Shown here in pieces: positions 43,735-52,631 of a DNA stretch of 64,000 bases. The DNA comes from Candidatus Trichorickettsia mobilis (GTDB lineage Bacteria > Pseudomonadota > Alphaproteobacteria > Rickettsiales > Rickettsiaceae): contig NZ_OY728607.1 in NCBI RefSeq assembly GCF_963422225.1, positions 1,098,501 through 1,162,500 of the forward strand. Direction: 5' to 3'. The translations under genes and the position numbers were made by a program. The notes under the pieces are model-generated. The model ran no database searches. It was not told the DNA's origin and worked only from the letters and a program-made list of their open reading frames with translations. Every line of letters starts with the position of its first letter. Position 1 is the stretch's first letter.

Positions 43735-46527
43735 TTATGGTACTATACTATTTATTATCTTTTCATTAATATTGTTAAATATTCTGATTGTTGCAGTAAT
43801 AGCGTTAAGAAGGTCTTGTAAAGTAAGCTCTTTTAAATATTCGGTGTGTTTATCGATACCGCTAGTATCATTACGTAGCTTGGTCATAGCTTCTAATACA
43901 TTTTCTGCAACTTTTAGATCATTTACAGTTGTTCCTAATTGTCCAGCTAAACTACTGGCAACTATAGTTACCACTCCATTCATTGTAGCAGAAAATGTTG
44001 GAAATAACGCTGTTCTTTCTACAGTTATCATTTCTCCGTCTAATTTGCTTAATAGTTGCAACAGTTGCGTTGAAGCATTACCAATTCTGCTACTATTTAT
44101 GGTAACATTTTCATTTTTATCAGTACCGCCTCCTAAAATACTTGCAGGGTTAATAGCTGGTCCAACTGCTACAGCAGCGCCATTAGTAAGAGTAACATTT
44201 ATTCCTGCAATATTAACTGTAACTGCAACTGCTATAAGATTGCCAGATTGGCCAGAATTCTTTGCTGTTAAAATAATGGTACCGGCTCCATTAGATACAG
44301 CGCTTACTAACAAACCATTAGTGGCAGTAATTGTAGCTGCTAGATTGTCTATAGTAGCGTGTAAGTTAGGGCCTATTGGAACCTCATTTGCAGCAAAAGG
44401 ACCAGCGGCTCTAAAAATAAAAGTCTGTCCAGCAATAGTAACCGTATCACCACCTACAGGATTCCCCCCTGCAAACAACATATCCATCGTTGCAGGAGCG
44501 TCGCCTACTTTAATAGTCTCTACTCTTCCACCTAAGCTTACTTTCCCCATTGATAATTTATTTACGTCTGTGGCAATTTCAGGATTAATTTCTATCTCAC
44601 CAGATTTTTCATTCCATTCAAAGTAATTATTAAAACCAAAAAAATGACCAAAGCCTCTATCCGTGGCTAATTGTCCAGTACCAAAGCCTAAATCCTTACT
44701 ATTGCTACTATCAATTACTAAAGCAAGATCTTTACCGGTGGTTTCGATTTGCAAATAGCCTTCGGTATACATATCATTATCATTTATTCTGCTACCATCT
44801 GCTTTTACTAATCTGGCAGTAGCAATAGGTCGATGAGTTATCAAGTTCGGTTGGCGCATATCTCCACCGTGAGCTACCCCTACTACTCTTTCATTGATCA
44901 TATCTGGGTTTGCTGCATTAACGGTAAATCTAGCAACACCTTCTTGTACCGTGCCATTCTTTCCAATTACTCTTATTCGAACATCGATATTATGTATAGC
45001 ATTAATACCATTAACAGTAATTGCTTGGTTAGTACGAACATGCGTACCTTGTGCTAAATTAAATGGTTCTGGTAATTGGCTTTCGCGAGCTCCGCCGCCG
45101 TCAACCAGCACTTCAAGAATCTCAACTTCACTATCAGAATACTGACTACCATCTATGTCAAAATCAAAGGTAAATTTTCCAGCATTAATACCAGCATTAT
45201 CGATATTTGATCTACCGACTAATTTTATGTCATTTACTAAATACTGATTTGGAATTGCCACTCCTATTGGTTGTTGATCAAACACTTCTCCAATTCCTAG
45301 CCGATTACTACTTATTCCTGAATTCAATGATTCATTCAATTCTTTGATAATATCAGCGATTCTAGGTTTACCGGTGCCATTTAAACTTGGTAGTTTTCCT
45401 AAATTTATTTCTATATCTCTTATCGGACCGGAAGAACCATCAATTTCATTTCCTCGGTCACTAACAACTGCAATTTTAACATTTCCCTCCCAAGAGCTAA
45501 TGTCAGATAAACTTACCAACTTATTGCTGGTAAATTGAGTTTTTGGTGGAAAGGGTGAACCACTATTATGAATTTTATTTACCCTATCAGATATAGTTTT
45601 GGTCAATGATTTAAGAGCTTCTTTTGAATCTGGCAGAATCTGATCACGTAACTTAATGTTAGCGCTTATTGTACCACCAGCAATTTGAGAAGCCGCTAAA
45701 TTGCTGGTATTTATTACTTCGGTACTGCTTAATTTTTTATCAGCACTATTATACCAATCAAGGTTTACCGGATTTAACGAAGCTCCGCTAATCATGGCTT
45801 CTTGTGACAACAAGCCATCATAGCTAAGTTGTGCATATCCACCAGTTTGATCTAAAATACGTGCACCGCCATTATTGCTGGAAATAAATGCTTCTCCTTT
45901 ATTTCCATATCTTACTCTAACATTAAAATGAGTCGATAACTGATTTAGCAATCTATTTCGTTGGGCAAGCAGCTCAAAAGAACCACTGATACTTATTTTC
46001 TCATTAAGTGTTTTTAACTCTCTGATAATTTGATTTGCTTCCTGTAAAGCGCCTGTTACATTTTGGTCGGCAACATATCTTAATTCATCAATTTTTGTTG
46101 TAATATTAGAAATTGTATCGGCTAATTTGATAGAGTTTGTAATAAAAAATTGTTTTGTTGCAGGATCCTGATTAGCAGCTAATGATTTAGCGCTACTGGT
46201 AAAAGCTACCATCCTCGCCACTAAAATTGATTTAGGGGGATCATTAGGATCACTAAGTACTTGTTGTAGAGATTGTAAACTTCGTTCAATTACTCCAGCC
46301 CCAGAAACTTTAGTTATACTATCACGAAGCTCTTTCATTATTCTAGGATCTTCGCTAGGTACGGATATACATCTAACGCCTGAAAATTTACCACCTTGTA
46401 CCTCGTCAAGCATCTGATAGTCAGTACGAATGGCTTGAGGTACCTCAGATTTTTGTATATTTTCAGCAGTAACTGTCATAGCTTCTCGAGTTGCTTGTAG
46501 AGATTGCGCATAGTTATTAACTTTCAT
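43735..46527 (-). CDS. flgK: Flagellar hook-associated protein FlgK, enlarged
   Basis: A 930-residue FlgK, longer than the 450-700 usual in the family. The N-terminus has the FlgK coiled region and the family segment IIRELKTLNEKISISG, then LLAQRNRLLNQLSTHFNVRV. The C-terminus has the coiled NDLKVAENVLEAMTKL and FNNINEKIINSIVP. The extra length includes a domain at about residues 675-800 with GGDTVTIAGQTFIF and ATIDNLAATITATNG, a pattern also seen in phage tail and adhesin-like proteins. It would cap the hook. It lies between flgN-like and flgL, with 15-19 bp gaps. Confidence 0.85.
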   Translation of the reverse strand: MKVNNYAQSLQATREAMTVTAENIQKSEVPQAIRTDYQMLDEVQGGKFSGVRCISVPSEDPRIMKELRDSITKVSGAGVIERSLQSLQQVLSDPNDPPKSILVARMVAFTSSAKSLAANQDPATKQFFITNSIKLADTISNITTKIDELRYVADQNVTGALQEANQIIRELKTLNEKISISGSFELLAQRNRLLNQLSTHFNVRVRYGNKGEAFISSNNGGARILDQTGGYAQLSYDGLLSQEAMISGASLNPVNLDWYNSADKKLSSTEVINTSNLAASQIAGGTISANIKLRDQILPDSKEALKSLTKTISDRVNKIHNSGSPFPPKTQFTSNKLVSLSDISSWEGNVKIAVVSDRGNEIDGSSGPIRDIEINLGKLPSLNGTGKPRIADIIKELNESLNSGISSNRLGIGEVFDQQPIGVAIPNQYLVNDIKLVGRSNIDNAGINAGKFTFDFDIDGSQYSDSEVEILEVLVDGGGARESQLPEPFNLAQGTHVRTNQAITVNGINAIHNIDVRIRVIGKNGTVQEGVARFTVNAANPDMINERVVGVAHGGDMRQPNLITHRPIATARLVKADGSRINDNDMYTEGYLQIETTGKDLALVIDSSNSKDLGFGTGQLATDRGFGHFFGFNNYFEWNEKSGEIEINPEIATDVNKLSMGKVSLGGRVETIKVGDAPATMDMLFAGGNPVGGDTVTIAGQTFIFRAAGPFAANEVPIGPNLHATIDNLAATITATNGLLVSAVSNGAGTIILTAKNSGQSGNLIAVAVTVNIAGINVTLTNGAAVAVGPAINPASILGGGTDKNENVTINSSRIGNASTQLLQLLSKLDGEMITVERTALFPTFSATMNGVVTIVASSLAGQLGTTVNDLKVAENVLEAMTKLRNDTSGIDKHTEYLKELTLQDLLNAITATIRIFNNINEKIINSIVP

Positions 46528-46546
46528 TTTTATACCTACATTAAGT

Positions 46547-47026
46547 TTAGATTTTATTATTTACGTTAATTGCCGGCATAATTTTTTCGAGATTTTGCGC
46601 AGCCGCAATCTGACCATCTTTATTATATCCGTACTGATTAACTAGCTGGTCGACTCTAGAAGAATTATATATTTCCACTATTTTTTCGCCTATTTCAATA
46701 TTGCTGCGCAATAAAATTTCATTCTCCTGCATTAAATCACGTAACGAATTATATTTTATTTTTACTTTCTCAAACATTCCTTTCACTTGTTGATCATTTG
46801 CAATATCATGCTCTTGTAAAGAAGAGTGAAGCTCTGATTCAATATTTTGAAAATTGACTAAGATTTCATGTTTCTTGTCCAGCATCTTTGCGGCATTGTT
46901 AACATCGCCTTGTAACAATAATTTATTTTCTTTCTTTAAGAAGATAATGAATGAATCAATATGGCTAAGCAACGAATTTAGTAAAATATTGATACTTTTT
47001 GACTTTATCTTTTGTTTATCATACAT
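46547..47026 (-). CDS. FlgN-like flagellar export chaperone
   Basis: A 159-residue helical protein directly upstream of flgK, the standard place for the FlgN chaperone, which guards FlgK and FlgL before export. It is nearly all coiled coil: HIDSFIIFLKKENKLLLQGD, then LDKKHEILVNFQNIE, and ends with the VNQYGYNKDGQI segment, which resembles the FlgN C-terminal Y-x-x-x-G motif. Sequence similarity within this family is low, so the call leans on position and fold. It starts 8 bp after the flgJ-like stop. Confidence 0.68.
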   Translation of the reverse strand: MYDKQKIKSKSINILLNSLLSHIDSFIIFLKKENKLLLQGDVNNAAKMLDKKHEILVNFQNIESELHSSLQEHDIANDQQVKGMFEKVKIKYNSLRDLMQENEILLRSNIEIGEKIVEIYNSSRVDQLVNQYGYNKDGQIAAAQNLEKIMPAINVNNKI

Positions 47027-47034
47027 AATAAATA

Positions 47035-47517
47035 CTATTTATTTTTTATTTCCTCGAGTATATCTTGCTCAACCTGAGTTACTTCGTGATTATTTTCAAC
47101 CAAAGCTTGTATCAGCTGTTCCTGATAGAGCTTTACTCCAGGATCTTCAGATCCTTTAAATATCTCGACAGTATTAAACATTTCTTGCCATAGAGCAGTA
47201 AGAACCCATTTTGCTAGTTGTCCTGCTAATTCTTTTTTTTGCTCTAATTCTTTAGAAGCAATATTCGTGCCATTCTTGTCAAGGTTAGGCGTTTTTCCTT
47301 TATTGATCCCAGAAATTTGTGACGATTGAGTATTTAAGTTTTTTTTCAACAATGTATTAAAATCATTCACTTTATTCTGTGAACTATTTACCTGCCCAGT
47401 AGTAGTAGAATTGACATTGTTAATTTTTTGTTTTTGCTGCTTATGTAATTCATGATAACGATTTGCTTCAACTTTTGTCGGAGTGGGATTTACACCTAAG
47501 GAATTACTGAGTGGCAT
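47035..47517 (-). CDS. FlgJ-like rod-binding protein (N-terminal domain only)
   Basis: A 160-residue protein between flgI and the flgN-like gene. The first 90 residues are Asn-, Gln- and Lys-rich and look disordered. The last 70 resemble the rod-binding domain of FlgJ: LAKWVLTALWQEMFNTVE, then DPGVKLYQEQLIQAL. The muramidase domain found in gammaproteobacterial FlgJ is absent, as in other alphaproteobacteria. It would help assemble the rod in the periplasm. A 327-bp repeat-filled gap separates it from flgI. Confidence 0.62.
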   Translation of the reverse strand: MPLSNSLGVNPTPTKVEANRYHELHKQQKQKINNVNSTTTGQVNSSQNKVNDFNTLLKKNLNTQSSQISGINKGKTPNLDKNGTNIASKELEQKKELAGQLAKWVLTALWQEMFNTVEIFKGSEDPGVKLYQEQLIQALVENNHEVTQVEQDILEEIKNK

Positions 47518-47844
47518 ATATATAACTTCATGAACATATGTAAAATTGGAGACTGGATTGCTTCGTCACCTAGCGGCTCCTCGCAATGACGGGCTTTTGG
47601 AGTGTTTTTTAGCCACTTCAAATTCGTGAGGATAATCAGCTCGCAATGACGATTCAAATCGACTCTTTTGCTCTAACTTGACTCACAGGCTTTTGCGAAC
47701 ACTTTTGTAAAATGCGGTATACGAAGGTCAAAATTGAAGAAGTGCTAGGAGTCGTAGAGTCGAAGCGCGGAGCGTACATATGGTACGCGAGCACTGGAGA
47801 GCTCTGACGACGACAACGCAATTCTCAATTTTCACCGAGTATAA
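47518..47844. repeat. Palindromic repeat modules inside the flagellar operon
   Basis: The gap between flgI and the flgJ-like gene holds a half CGTCATTGCGAG-type palindrome (47553-47591, with CTGGATTGCTTCG and CTCGCAATGACG), a second CTCGCAATGACG (47640-47651), and a TTGACTCACAGG...GAACACTT segment. No gene is seen. Confidence 0.7.
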
Positions 47845-48960
47845 TTATCTTATTTCGATGACAGCATCTAAAGCACCCACAGATTTCATATTATGTAGGA
47901 TACTAATAATGTCACGTGGCCAAACTCCAAGCTTGTTAAGACCAGATACTAATTCACTTAGTGTTGCTCCTTCGTTTAACTCGTGAACAGCTCTACCACG
48001 TTTGTCATTTACAAATTTGTTGACCAGATCCTGTTTAGCTTCAGGCATCGTTGGGCTCAATTTATCGTAATCCAATTGTCCTACATTTACTACTAAATTC
48101 CCTTGTGCGATTGCTACTGATCTTATGTGAACCTTATCTCCAATAACCACAGTGCCTGTAGCTTCATTAATCACAATTTTAGCTTTATAATCAGGTTTAA
48201 CTTTTAATTTTTCAACTTCTGCAATAAATTCAATCATATCATCCTTACGGTAACTAGGTACGGTTACTTGTATTGTTGCTGCATCCAGTGCTACTGCGGT
48301 ATTACCAGGTATATAATTATTAATTGCTTCAGCAACAGAAATTGCTGTGCTAAAATCTGGCGAATATAATGAAAATTTAATATGAGTTAAAGAGGAAAAT
48401 TGAAAATCAATTTCATTTTCTACTATTGCTCCGCTTTGGATATACCCAGTAGTTTCTACAGACATATTTTTAGTTTTTACTTCTGCTGCAGCTGGAGTAA
48501 ATTCAGAGATTGTAACTGAACCTTGGGCAACAGCATAAACATTGCCATCAGCACCAAGCAATGGCGTAGCCAACAAAGTTCCACCTTTTAGACTTTTTGC
48601 ATCTCCTAACGCACTAACTTTTATATCAATTCTTGATCCTTGTCTGGAAAAGGGCGGTAAATTTGCTGTAACAGTTACCGCAGCAATATTTTTAGTTTTG
48701 ATATTAGTATCGCCTTGGGTATTAATTCCTAAACGCTCTAAAAAATCTGTTAAACCTTGCTTGGTAAATATGGCGTTATTTAGATTATCACCACTACCAT
48801 TTAGTCCGGCAACTAATCCGTAACCTACTAGCAAGTTTTCACGCACACCTTCAATGGCAGCTATATCTTTAATTCTTGTTTCACTGTAAGTAGTAAAACT
48901 CATTAATATCATAGCAACACTTGATAGTGTTTTCGAGAGAGGTCTAAGTATTTGCCACAT
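47845..48960 (-). CDS. flgI: Flagellar P-ring protein FlgI
   Basis: A 371-residue periplasmic protein that forms the P-ring around the flagellar rod. The signal peptide (MWQILRPLSKTLSSVAMILM) is followed by the strongly conserved RIKDIAAIEGVRENLLVGYG and LVAGLNGSGD. Also typical are the TPLLGADGNVYAVAQG segment, AKIVINEATGTVVIG and the ending LNKLGVWPRDIISIL. The protein is complete. Its gene lies downstream of kdsB by 49 bp and upstream of the flgJ-like gene, so the order flgI-flgJ-flgN-flgK-flgL is kept. Confidence 0.95.
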   Translation of the reverse strand: MWQILRPLSKTLSSVAMILMSFTTYSETRIKDIAAIEGVRENLLVGYGLVAGLNGSGDNLNNAIFTKQGLTDFLERLGINTQGDTNIKTKNIAAVTVTANLPPFSRQGSRIDIKVSALGDAKSLKGGTLLATPLLGADGNVYAVAQGSVTISEFTPAAAEVKTKNMSVETTGYIQSGAIVENEIDFQFSSLTHIKFSLYSPDFSTAISVAEAINNYIPGNTAVALDAATIQVTVPSYRKDDMIEFIAEVEKLKVKPDYKAKIVINEATGTVVIGDKVHIRSVAIAQGNLVVNVGQLDYDKLSPTMPEAKQDLVNKFVNDKRGRAVHELNEGATLSELVSGLNKLGVWPRDIISILHNMKSVGALDAVIEIR

Positions 48961-49009
48961 AATGTTTTTATTATTTGTTAGTTCAAATTATTTCCACTTG
49001 GAGTGTATT

Positions 49010-49759
49010 TCAGGTCGATAATTTTAGCAAATTATAATATTCAATTGCTTTATTTAAATCATCTATTGTATCTACTGAAATAGGTATATCATCAACATAA
49101 CATATACCTATATCTATGTCATATTGTAAAGCTCTTAACTGTTCTAATTTTTCTTGTATTTCCAATGCTGATTGCGGCAATTTTACAAATTTTTTGAGAG
49201 TATCTTTATGGAAACCATAGATACCAATATGATATAGGAATTCTGTGGCTCCGTAGGGAATCATACTACGAGAAAAATATAAGGCTTTGTCGTTGTTATC
49301 TACCACTGCCTTAACATTACTGCTACTGCTGGCAATATCAATACCCACCTTAGCTACCGGGGTTACGATACCATATTGTGATTTTTTTAAGCATGCTATT
49401 ACATTTAAGATTACGGAGGCTTTGATAAAAGGCATGTCGCCTTGTACATTTATCACATATTTTAGCTGCTGGCGGTGGTCAAGATTTTGTAAAGCTTCAT
49501 AAACTCGATCTGTTCCTGATGAGCAATCAATATTAGTCATAATATATTTCCCGCCAGCTGCAATTACCTCATTGGCAACGAGTTCGGAATCGGTAGCAAC
49601 GTAAATGTTTTTTAGGCCAGTAGCTTGCACCTGATTTACTACATGTGCAATCATGCTTTTATTACCTATAAGCTGTAGTGGTTTTTGTTTCAGCCGCTCC
49701 GATCCTAGTCTTGATGGAATAATAACAGCAACGTCGGAGTGAGCGGAGTGAGTATACAT
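49010..49759 (-). CDS. kdsB: 3-deoxy-manno-octulosonate cytidylyltransferase
   Basis: A 249-residue enzyme that activates Kdo with CTP for attachment to lipid A. The nucleotide-binding start reads VIIPSRLGSERLKQKPLQLIG, followed by IYVATDSELVANEVI, CSSGTDRVYEAL and VINVQGDMPFI. The IPYGATEFLYHIGIYGFHK segment is typical. With lpxC this shows a lipopolysaccharide pathway reaching Kdo. It reads into flgI. The tRNA-Lys gene lies on the other strand upstream. Confidence 0.95.
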   Translation of the reverse strand: MYTHSAHSDVAVIIPSRLGSERLKQKPLQLIGNKSMIAHVVNQVQATGLKNIYVATDSELVANEVIAAGGKYIMTNIDCSSGTDRVYEALQNLDHRQQLKYVINVQGDMPFIKASVILNVIACLKKSQYGIVTPVAKVGIDIASSSSNVKAVVDNNDKALYFSRSMIPYGATEFLYHIGIYGFHKDTLKKFVKLPQSALEIQEKLEQLRALQYDIDIGICYVDDIPISVDTIDDLNKAIEYYNLLKLST

Positions 49760-49892
49760 TTTACCTTTAATCTAAAATAATAATTGACATGGTAGCTTTT
49801 TTGTCCGATAAAGTAAAACCAAATTATGGTGTTTTTAGACCTAAATTTAATATTTATAAATTTAATATCAACCACCATAATTAATGAATAAT

Positions 49893-49968
49893 GAGCCCGT
49901 AGCTCAGTTGGTAGAGCACTTGACTTTTAATCATGTGGTCCCGGGTTCAAGTCCCGGCGGGCTCACCA
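49893..49968 (+). tRNA. tRNA-Lys (anticodon TTT)
   Basis: The acceptor arms GAGCCCG and CGGGCTC pair exactly, the D-arm reads AGCTCAGTTGGTAGAGCA, the anticodon loop CTTTTAA gives TTT, and the T-arm reads CCGGGTTCAAGTCCCGG. The CCA end is encoded (49966-49968). Confidence 0.96.
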
Positions 49969-49977
49969 CATCTATAT

Positions 49978-50128
49978 AAATTTAAAACTGGATTGCTTTG
50001 TAAATGTACTGGCAGCGAATTTTTTAGGATTCGGCTGTGCAAAACAAAGTAATTACTGCGCAGCATCAGCCGAAGCAAAAAAATTAACATGGCTTTGCTA
50101 TACGTGGGAATCGCAAGTTTTATAATCA
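49978..50128. repeat. Repeat block shared with 55570-55695
   Basis: It contains ACTGGATTGCTTTG, an ATTCGGCTGTGCAAAACAAAG-like stretch and then ACTGCGCAGCATCAGCCGAAGC and AATCGCAAGTTTTATA. The last two occur in near-identical form at 55608-55692. It directly follows tRNA-Lys. Confidence 0.55.
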
Positions 50129-50455
50129 TCTAGAATATGTACCAAGAAATTAACAGGCGATCTATGCCTGGTATGCTCTAGATATCATATTGTGCTTTAA
50201 TATATTAAACACTGATTCAATTAGTGATCGTTTACGTAACATAATTTTATCATCCAACTCAAGTAGATGATTCTTCATATCCTTACGAATACCGGTAAAT
50301 AATCTTAAATTTCTAGCATAAAGCTTATCCCATGAATTCTTGGATATATGCCTTTATCACCAAACAATTTACCCTGTAATCCTGTTGTAATAGCCTCAAC
50401 TATTGATAAATCACTTGTGTTTGTTTTTGTTACTCATGCCAATTTTAGCAGTTCT
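50110..50455 (-). pseudogene. IS982-family transposase remnant
   Basis: On the minus strand pieces in shifting frames match the C-terminal half of IS982 transposases: TGLQGKLFGDKGI, then LFTGIRKDMKNHLLELDDKI, LRKRSLIESVFNILKHN and, in another frame, YLEHTRHRSPVNFLVHILDD. At least two frameshifts and loss of the N-terminal half make it inactive. No intact ends are visible. Confidence 0.75.
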
Positions 50456-50493
50456 ATCAAACACTTATCGAGAAACAAAACTACCTAAATTTT

Positions 50494-51630
50494 TCAGTCC
50501 ACCATAATCTCATGTAAACAACTTCCATTACCGATCATTTCTATCTCTTCTACATCAAGGTTTAGCTCGTATGGAAGCTCGTATGGAAGTTCAATAATAG
50601 TTTTCCCGAAACCTATCCACTCTTTTATCACTGAATCTAATAGATCATTTATAAGCTCATCCGGTAAATCCTGAATAGGCTTTTGTTTTTCTTGTTGCTC
50701 TTTGAATTTTTGAGCTCTTTTCTGTTGTTCAAGCAGAGCCTTGTTGTAAAGCTGCTGTTCTTCCTCATTTAATTCGTCGGATTTACACTCAGTGGCAAAT
50801 TTCTTTATAGTTTTTGTTTGACGTAACACATCAAGCATAATTTTGTATTCTTCTCCAGAAGGATTTCTGCTACCATATCCAGGTAAATATTTGCTGATAC
50901 ATGTCTTAAATAACGTGTTTATTTCAGCAAATACTTTTTGTTGTATATATGTGGTTTTACTAAAGTCTTCATCCATATAACATGATACAAATTGCAGAAG
51001 CTCTTCTGTTAGTTGCTTTTGTTCGCATATTTTTATTAGTTGATCAGAAATGTCTGCAGTATATTGTTCAATATTAATCCTGGTAATTATATGCTTTATT
51101 CCACCCTCAAATTTTGCAAGCTCATCTATAAAATTTTTATCAATCAGTGGCAAAGTATGAATAATTTGAGTAAAAGTACCCATCTTACACGCTGTATTAT
51201 TATCTCTATAATTGGTTGCTGCTACAAATAATTGCGTAGTAAGATCAGTAAGTTTATTTATTTCTAGTACTTGTCCTATATCAAAATTAAATACGTTCTT
51301 AAATAACTGAGCAATAAGTGCTTTTGATACCTTATTATCATTTAATAATTGATGATAGTCAGCAGCTGTCTTAAATTTTTCTATAGCAATAATATCAGTC
51401 AATTTTAATACTTTGCGTATAGCGTTTATGGCTGTTGTTCGTGAATGTACGTCGGTAGTTATCGTAAAATACTTATGTAAGCCAGAAACGCATAATTCTT
51501 GTAATTCCTGCTGCGTTGGTACTGATTTTTTAATAAATGACCAAACTGCACCAATAGCTTGAGGTAATGATATATTTTTATCCTCATCATAATAATATTG
51601 ATAATTTGCATACTCACCAGAATAGCCCAC
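50494..51630 (-). CDS. Downstream open frame of the LRR gene
   Basis: A 378-residue open frame starting at a GTG at 51630, 15 bp after the LRR stop and in the same frame. I do not recognise the domain. The opening GYSGEYANYQYYYDEDKNIS is Tyr-rich, the middle is helical, and a Lys/Gln-rich coiled segment (LLEQQKRAQKFKEQQEKQKP) precedes the end. It is either a separate gene or, more likely, the C-terminal part of the LRR protein. Confidence 0.6.
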   Translation of the reverse strand: MGYSGEYANYQYYYDEDKNISLPQAIGAVWSFIKKSVPTQQELQELCVSGLHKYFTITTDVHSRTTAINAIRKVLKLTDIIAIEKFKTAADYHQLLNDNKVSKALIAQLFKNVFNFDIGQVLEINKLTDLTTQLFVAATNYRDNNTACKMGTFTQIIHTLPLIDKNFIDELAKFEGGIKHIITRINIEQYTADISDQLIKICEQKQLTEELLQFVSCYMDEDFSKTTYIQQKVFAEINTLFKTCISKYLPGYGSRNPSGEEYKIMLDVLRQTKTIKKFATECKSDELNEEEQQLYNKALLEQQKRAQKFKEQQEKQKPIQDLPDELINDLLDSVIKEWIGFGKTIIELPYELPYELNLDVEEIEMIGNGSCLHEIMVD

Positions 51631-51645
51631 TTTATCATTATCCCA

Positions 51646-52398
51646 TTATATATATATATTCATTAGCGCTTCACGAGCTTTGTCACATATAGTGTCAATA
51701 GCTAGCTCTGGATTCTTGAAACACTCATCTTTCAGCTCTAGGTTTATTTTTTTAAAAATATCTTCCTTTTGCTGTAATGATAAATTAAGCATGGTAAAAG
51801 GTAGAATTTTATTCTTGTTAATCAAAAGGCTTAATTGTGCTATTTTACCCATAACATCTGACGCTTCGATATCCCAATTTTGCAAGTCGCTAAATTGTTG
51901 AAGCAGTAGCTTAGTATAAAAATTTGTAGCTCGTACTACTTCACTATTATGAACGGACTGAGCATCATTAATAATAACATTTAAATCAATATTTAAATCA
52001 CCTTTTAATAGTTCATTGCCACGCGGAATATAACCATTTTTAAATAACCACTTCTGCATTTCTGGTTCATGGCTGAAAAAACTTGCCAAACTATGACCTT
52101 CTTTGTCCGTAGCATTTATTGAAAATGGATATTTCTTATTAGTGTTATTAAGTAGAAATTGGATTAAGTCACAGGACGCACCATCTCTTGCTAAATCAAG
52201 TAAAAATTTATCCAACACTTGTTGATTAACCTCAGTATTGCATTTGTTAATTTCAGTAAAAAAATCAATTATTGTTTGCCATGATTCTGTATTATCCCCA
52301 CACACCTTTTGGTCTTGAGCTTCTATTTTCATAGTAATATTAGGGTTAATCATAACGACTTCTAGCAAAGCCTTTGCTCCTTTATCACCGATGTGCAT
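51646..52398 (-). CDS. Open frame holding the end of the LRR region
   Basis: A 250-residue frame from an internal ATG (MHIGDKGAKALLEVV, inside the last LRR unit). It continues through a helical region with NATDKEGHSLASFFSHEPEM, which looks like a single ankyrin-type turn, and ends in EALMNIYI. The frame itself stays open upstream to the IS630 junction at 52631, so this ATG is not the original start. Confidence 0.6.
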   Translation of the reverse strand: MHIGDKGAKALLEVVMINPNITMKIEAQDQKVCGDNTESWQTIIDFFTEINKCNTEVNQQVLDKFLLDLARDGASCDLIQFLLNNTNKKYPFSINATDKEGHSLASFFSHEPEMQKWLFKNGYIPRGNELLKGDLNIDLNVIINDAQSVHNSEVVRATNFYTKLLLQQFSDLQNWDIEASDVMGKIAQLSLLINKNKILPFTMLNLSLQQKEDIFKKINLELKDECFKNPELAIDTICDKAREALMNIYI

Positions 52399-52631
52399 GT
52401 TGTATTCTAAATTAACAGAAGTAATGGTCTTGTTGATCTTAAGTGCTTCTGCTAAGGCTATTGCTCCTTCATCACTGATGGCGTTCCGTCCTAAATTAAT
52501 AGAAGTAATAGTCTGGTTGATCTTAAGCGCTTCTGCTAAGGCTATTGCTCCTTCATCACCGATGAAGTTCGCTGCTAAATTAACAGAAGTGATGGTCGTG
52601 TCGATCTTAAGCTCTTTTGCTAAAACCTTTA
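52398..52631 (-). repeat. 84-bp tandem repeats encoding LRR units
   Basis: The phrase CTTAAG.GCTTCTGCTAAGG recurs at 52438, 52522 and (diverged) 52606, an exact 84-bp period. Each unit encodes 28 residues of the type LKINxTITSxNLxxNxIxDEGAIALAEA, the RNase-inhibitor LRR consensus. Confidence 0.8.

Noticed and set aside
43667..44626. A 319-residue open frame on the plus strand opposite flgK
   Set aside because: It lies antisense to the well-supported flgK and flgL genes, has low-complexity Val/Ser/Thr-rich content typical of antisense frames, and has no family signature.
49947..50129. A 60-residue minus-strand frame after tRNA-Lys
   Set aside because: It overlaps the 3' half of the tRNA gene and a repeat block and has no start signal or family likeness.
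51640..51665. TA dinucleotide tract at the LRR stop considered as a phase-variation switch
   Set aside because: Changing the tract by whole frame steps still leaves the TAA, and other tract lengths shift the downstream part out of frame, so slippage would not restore the long protein.
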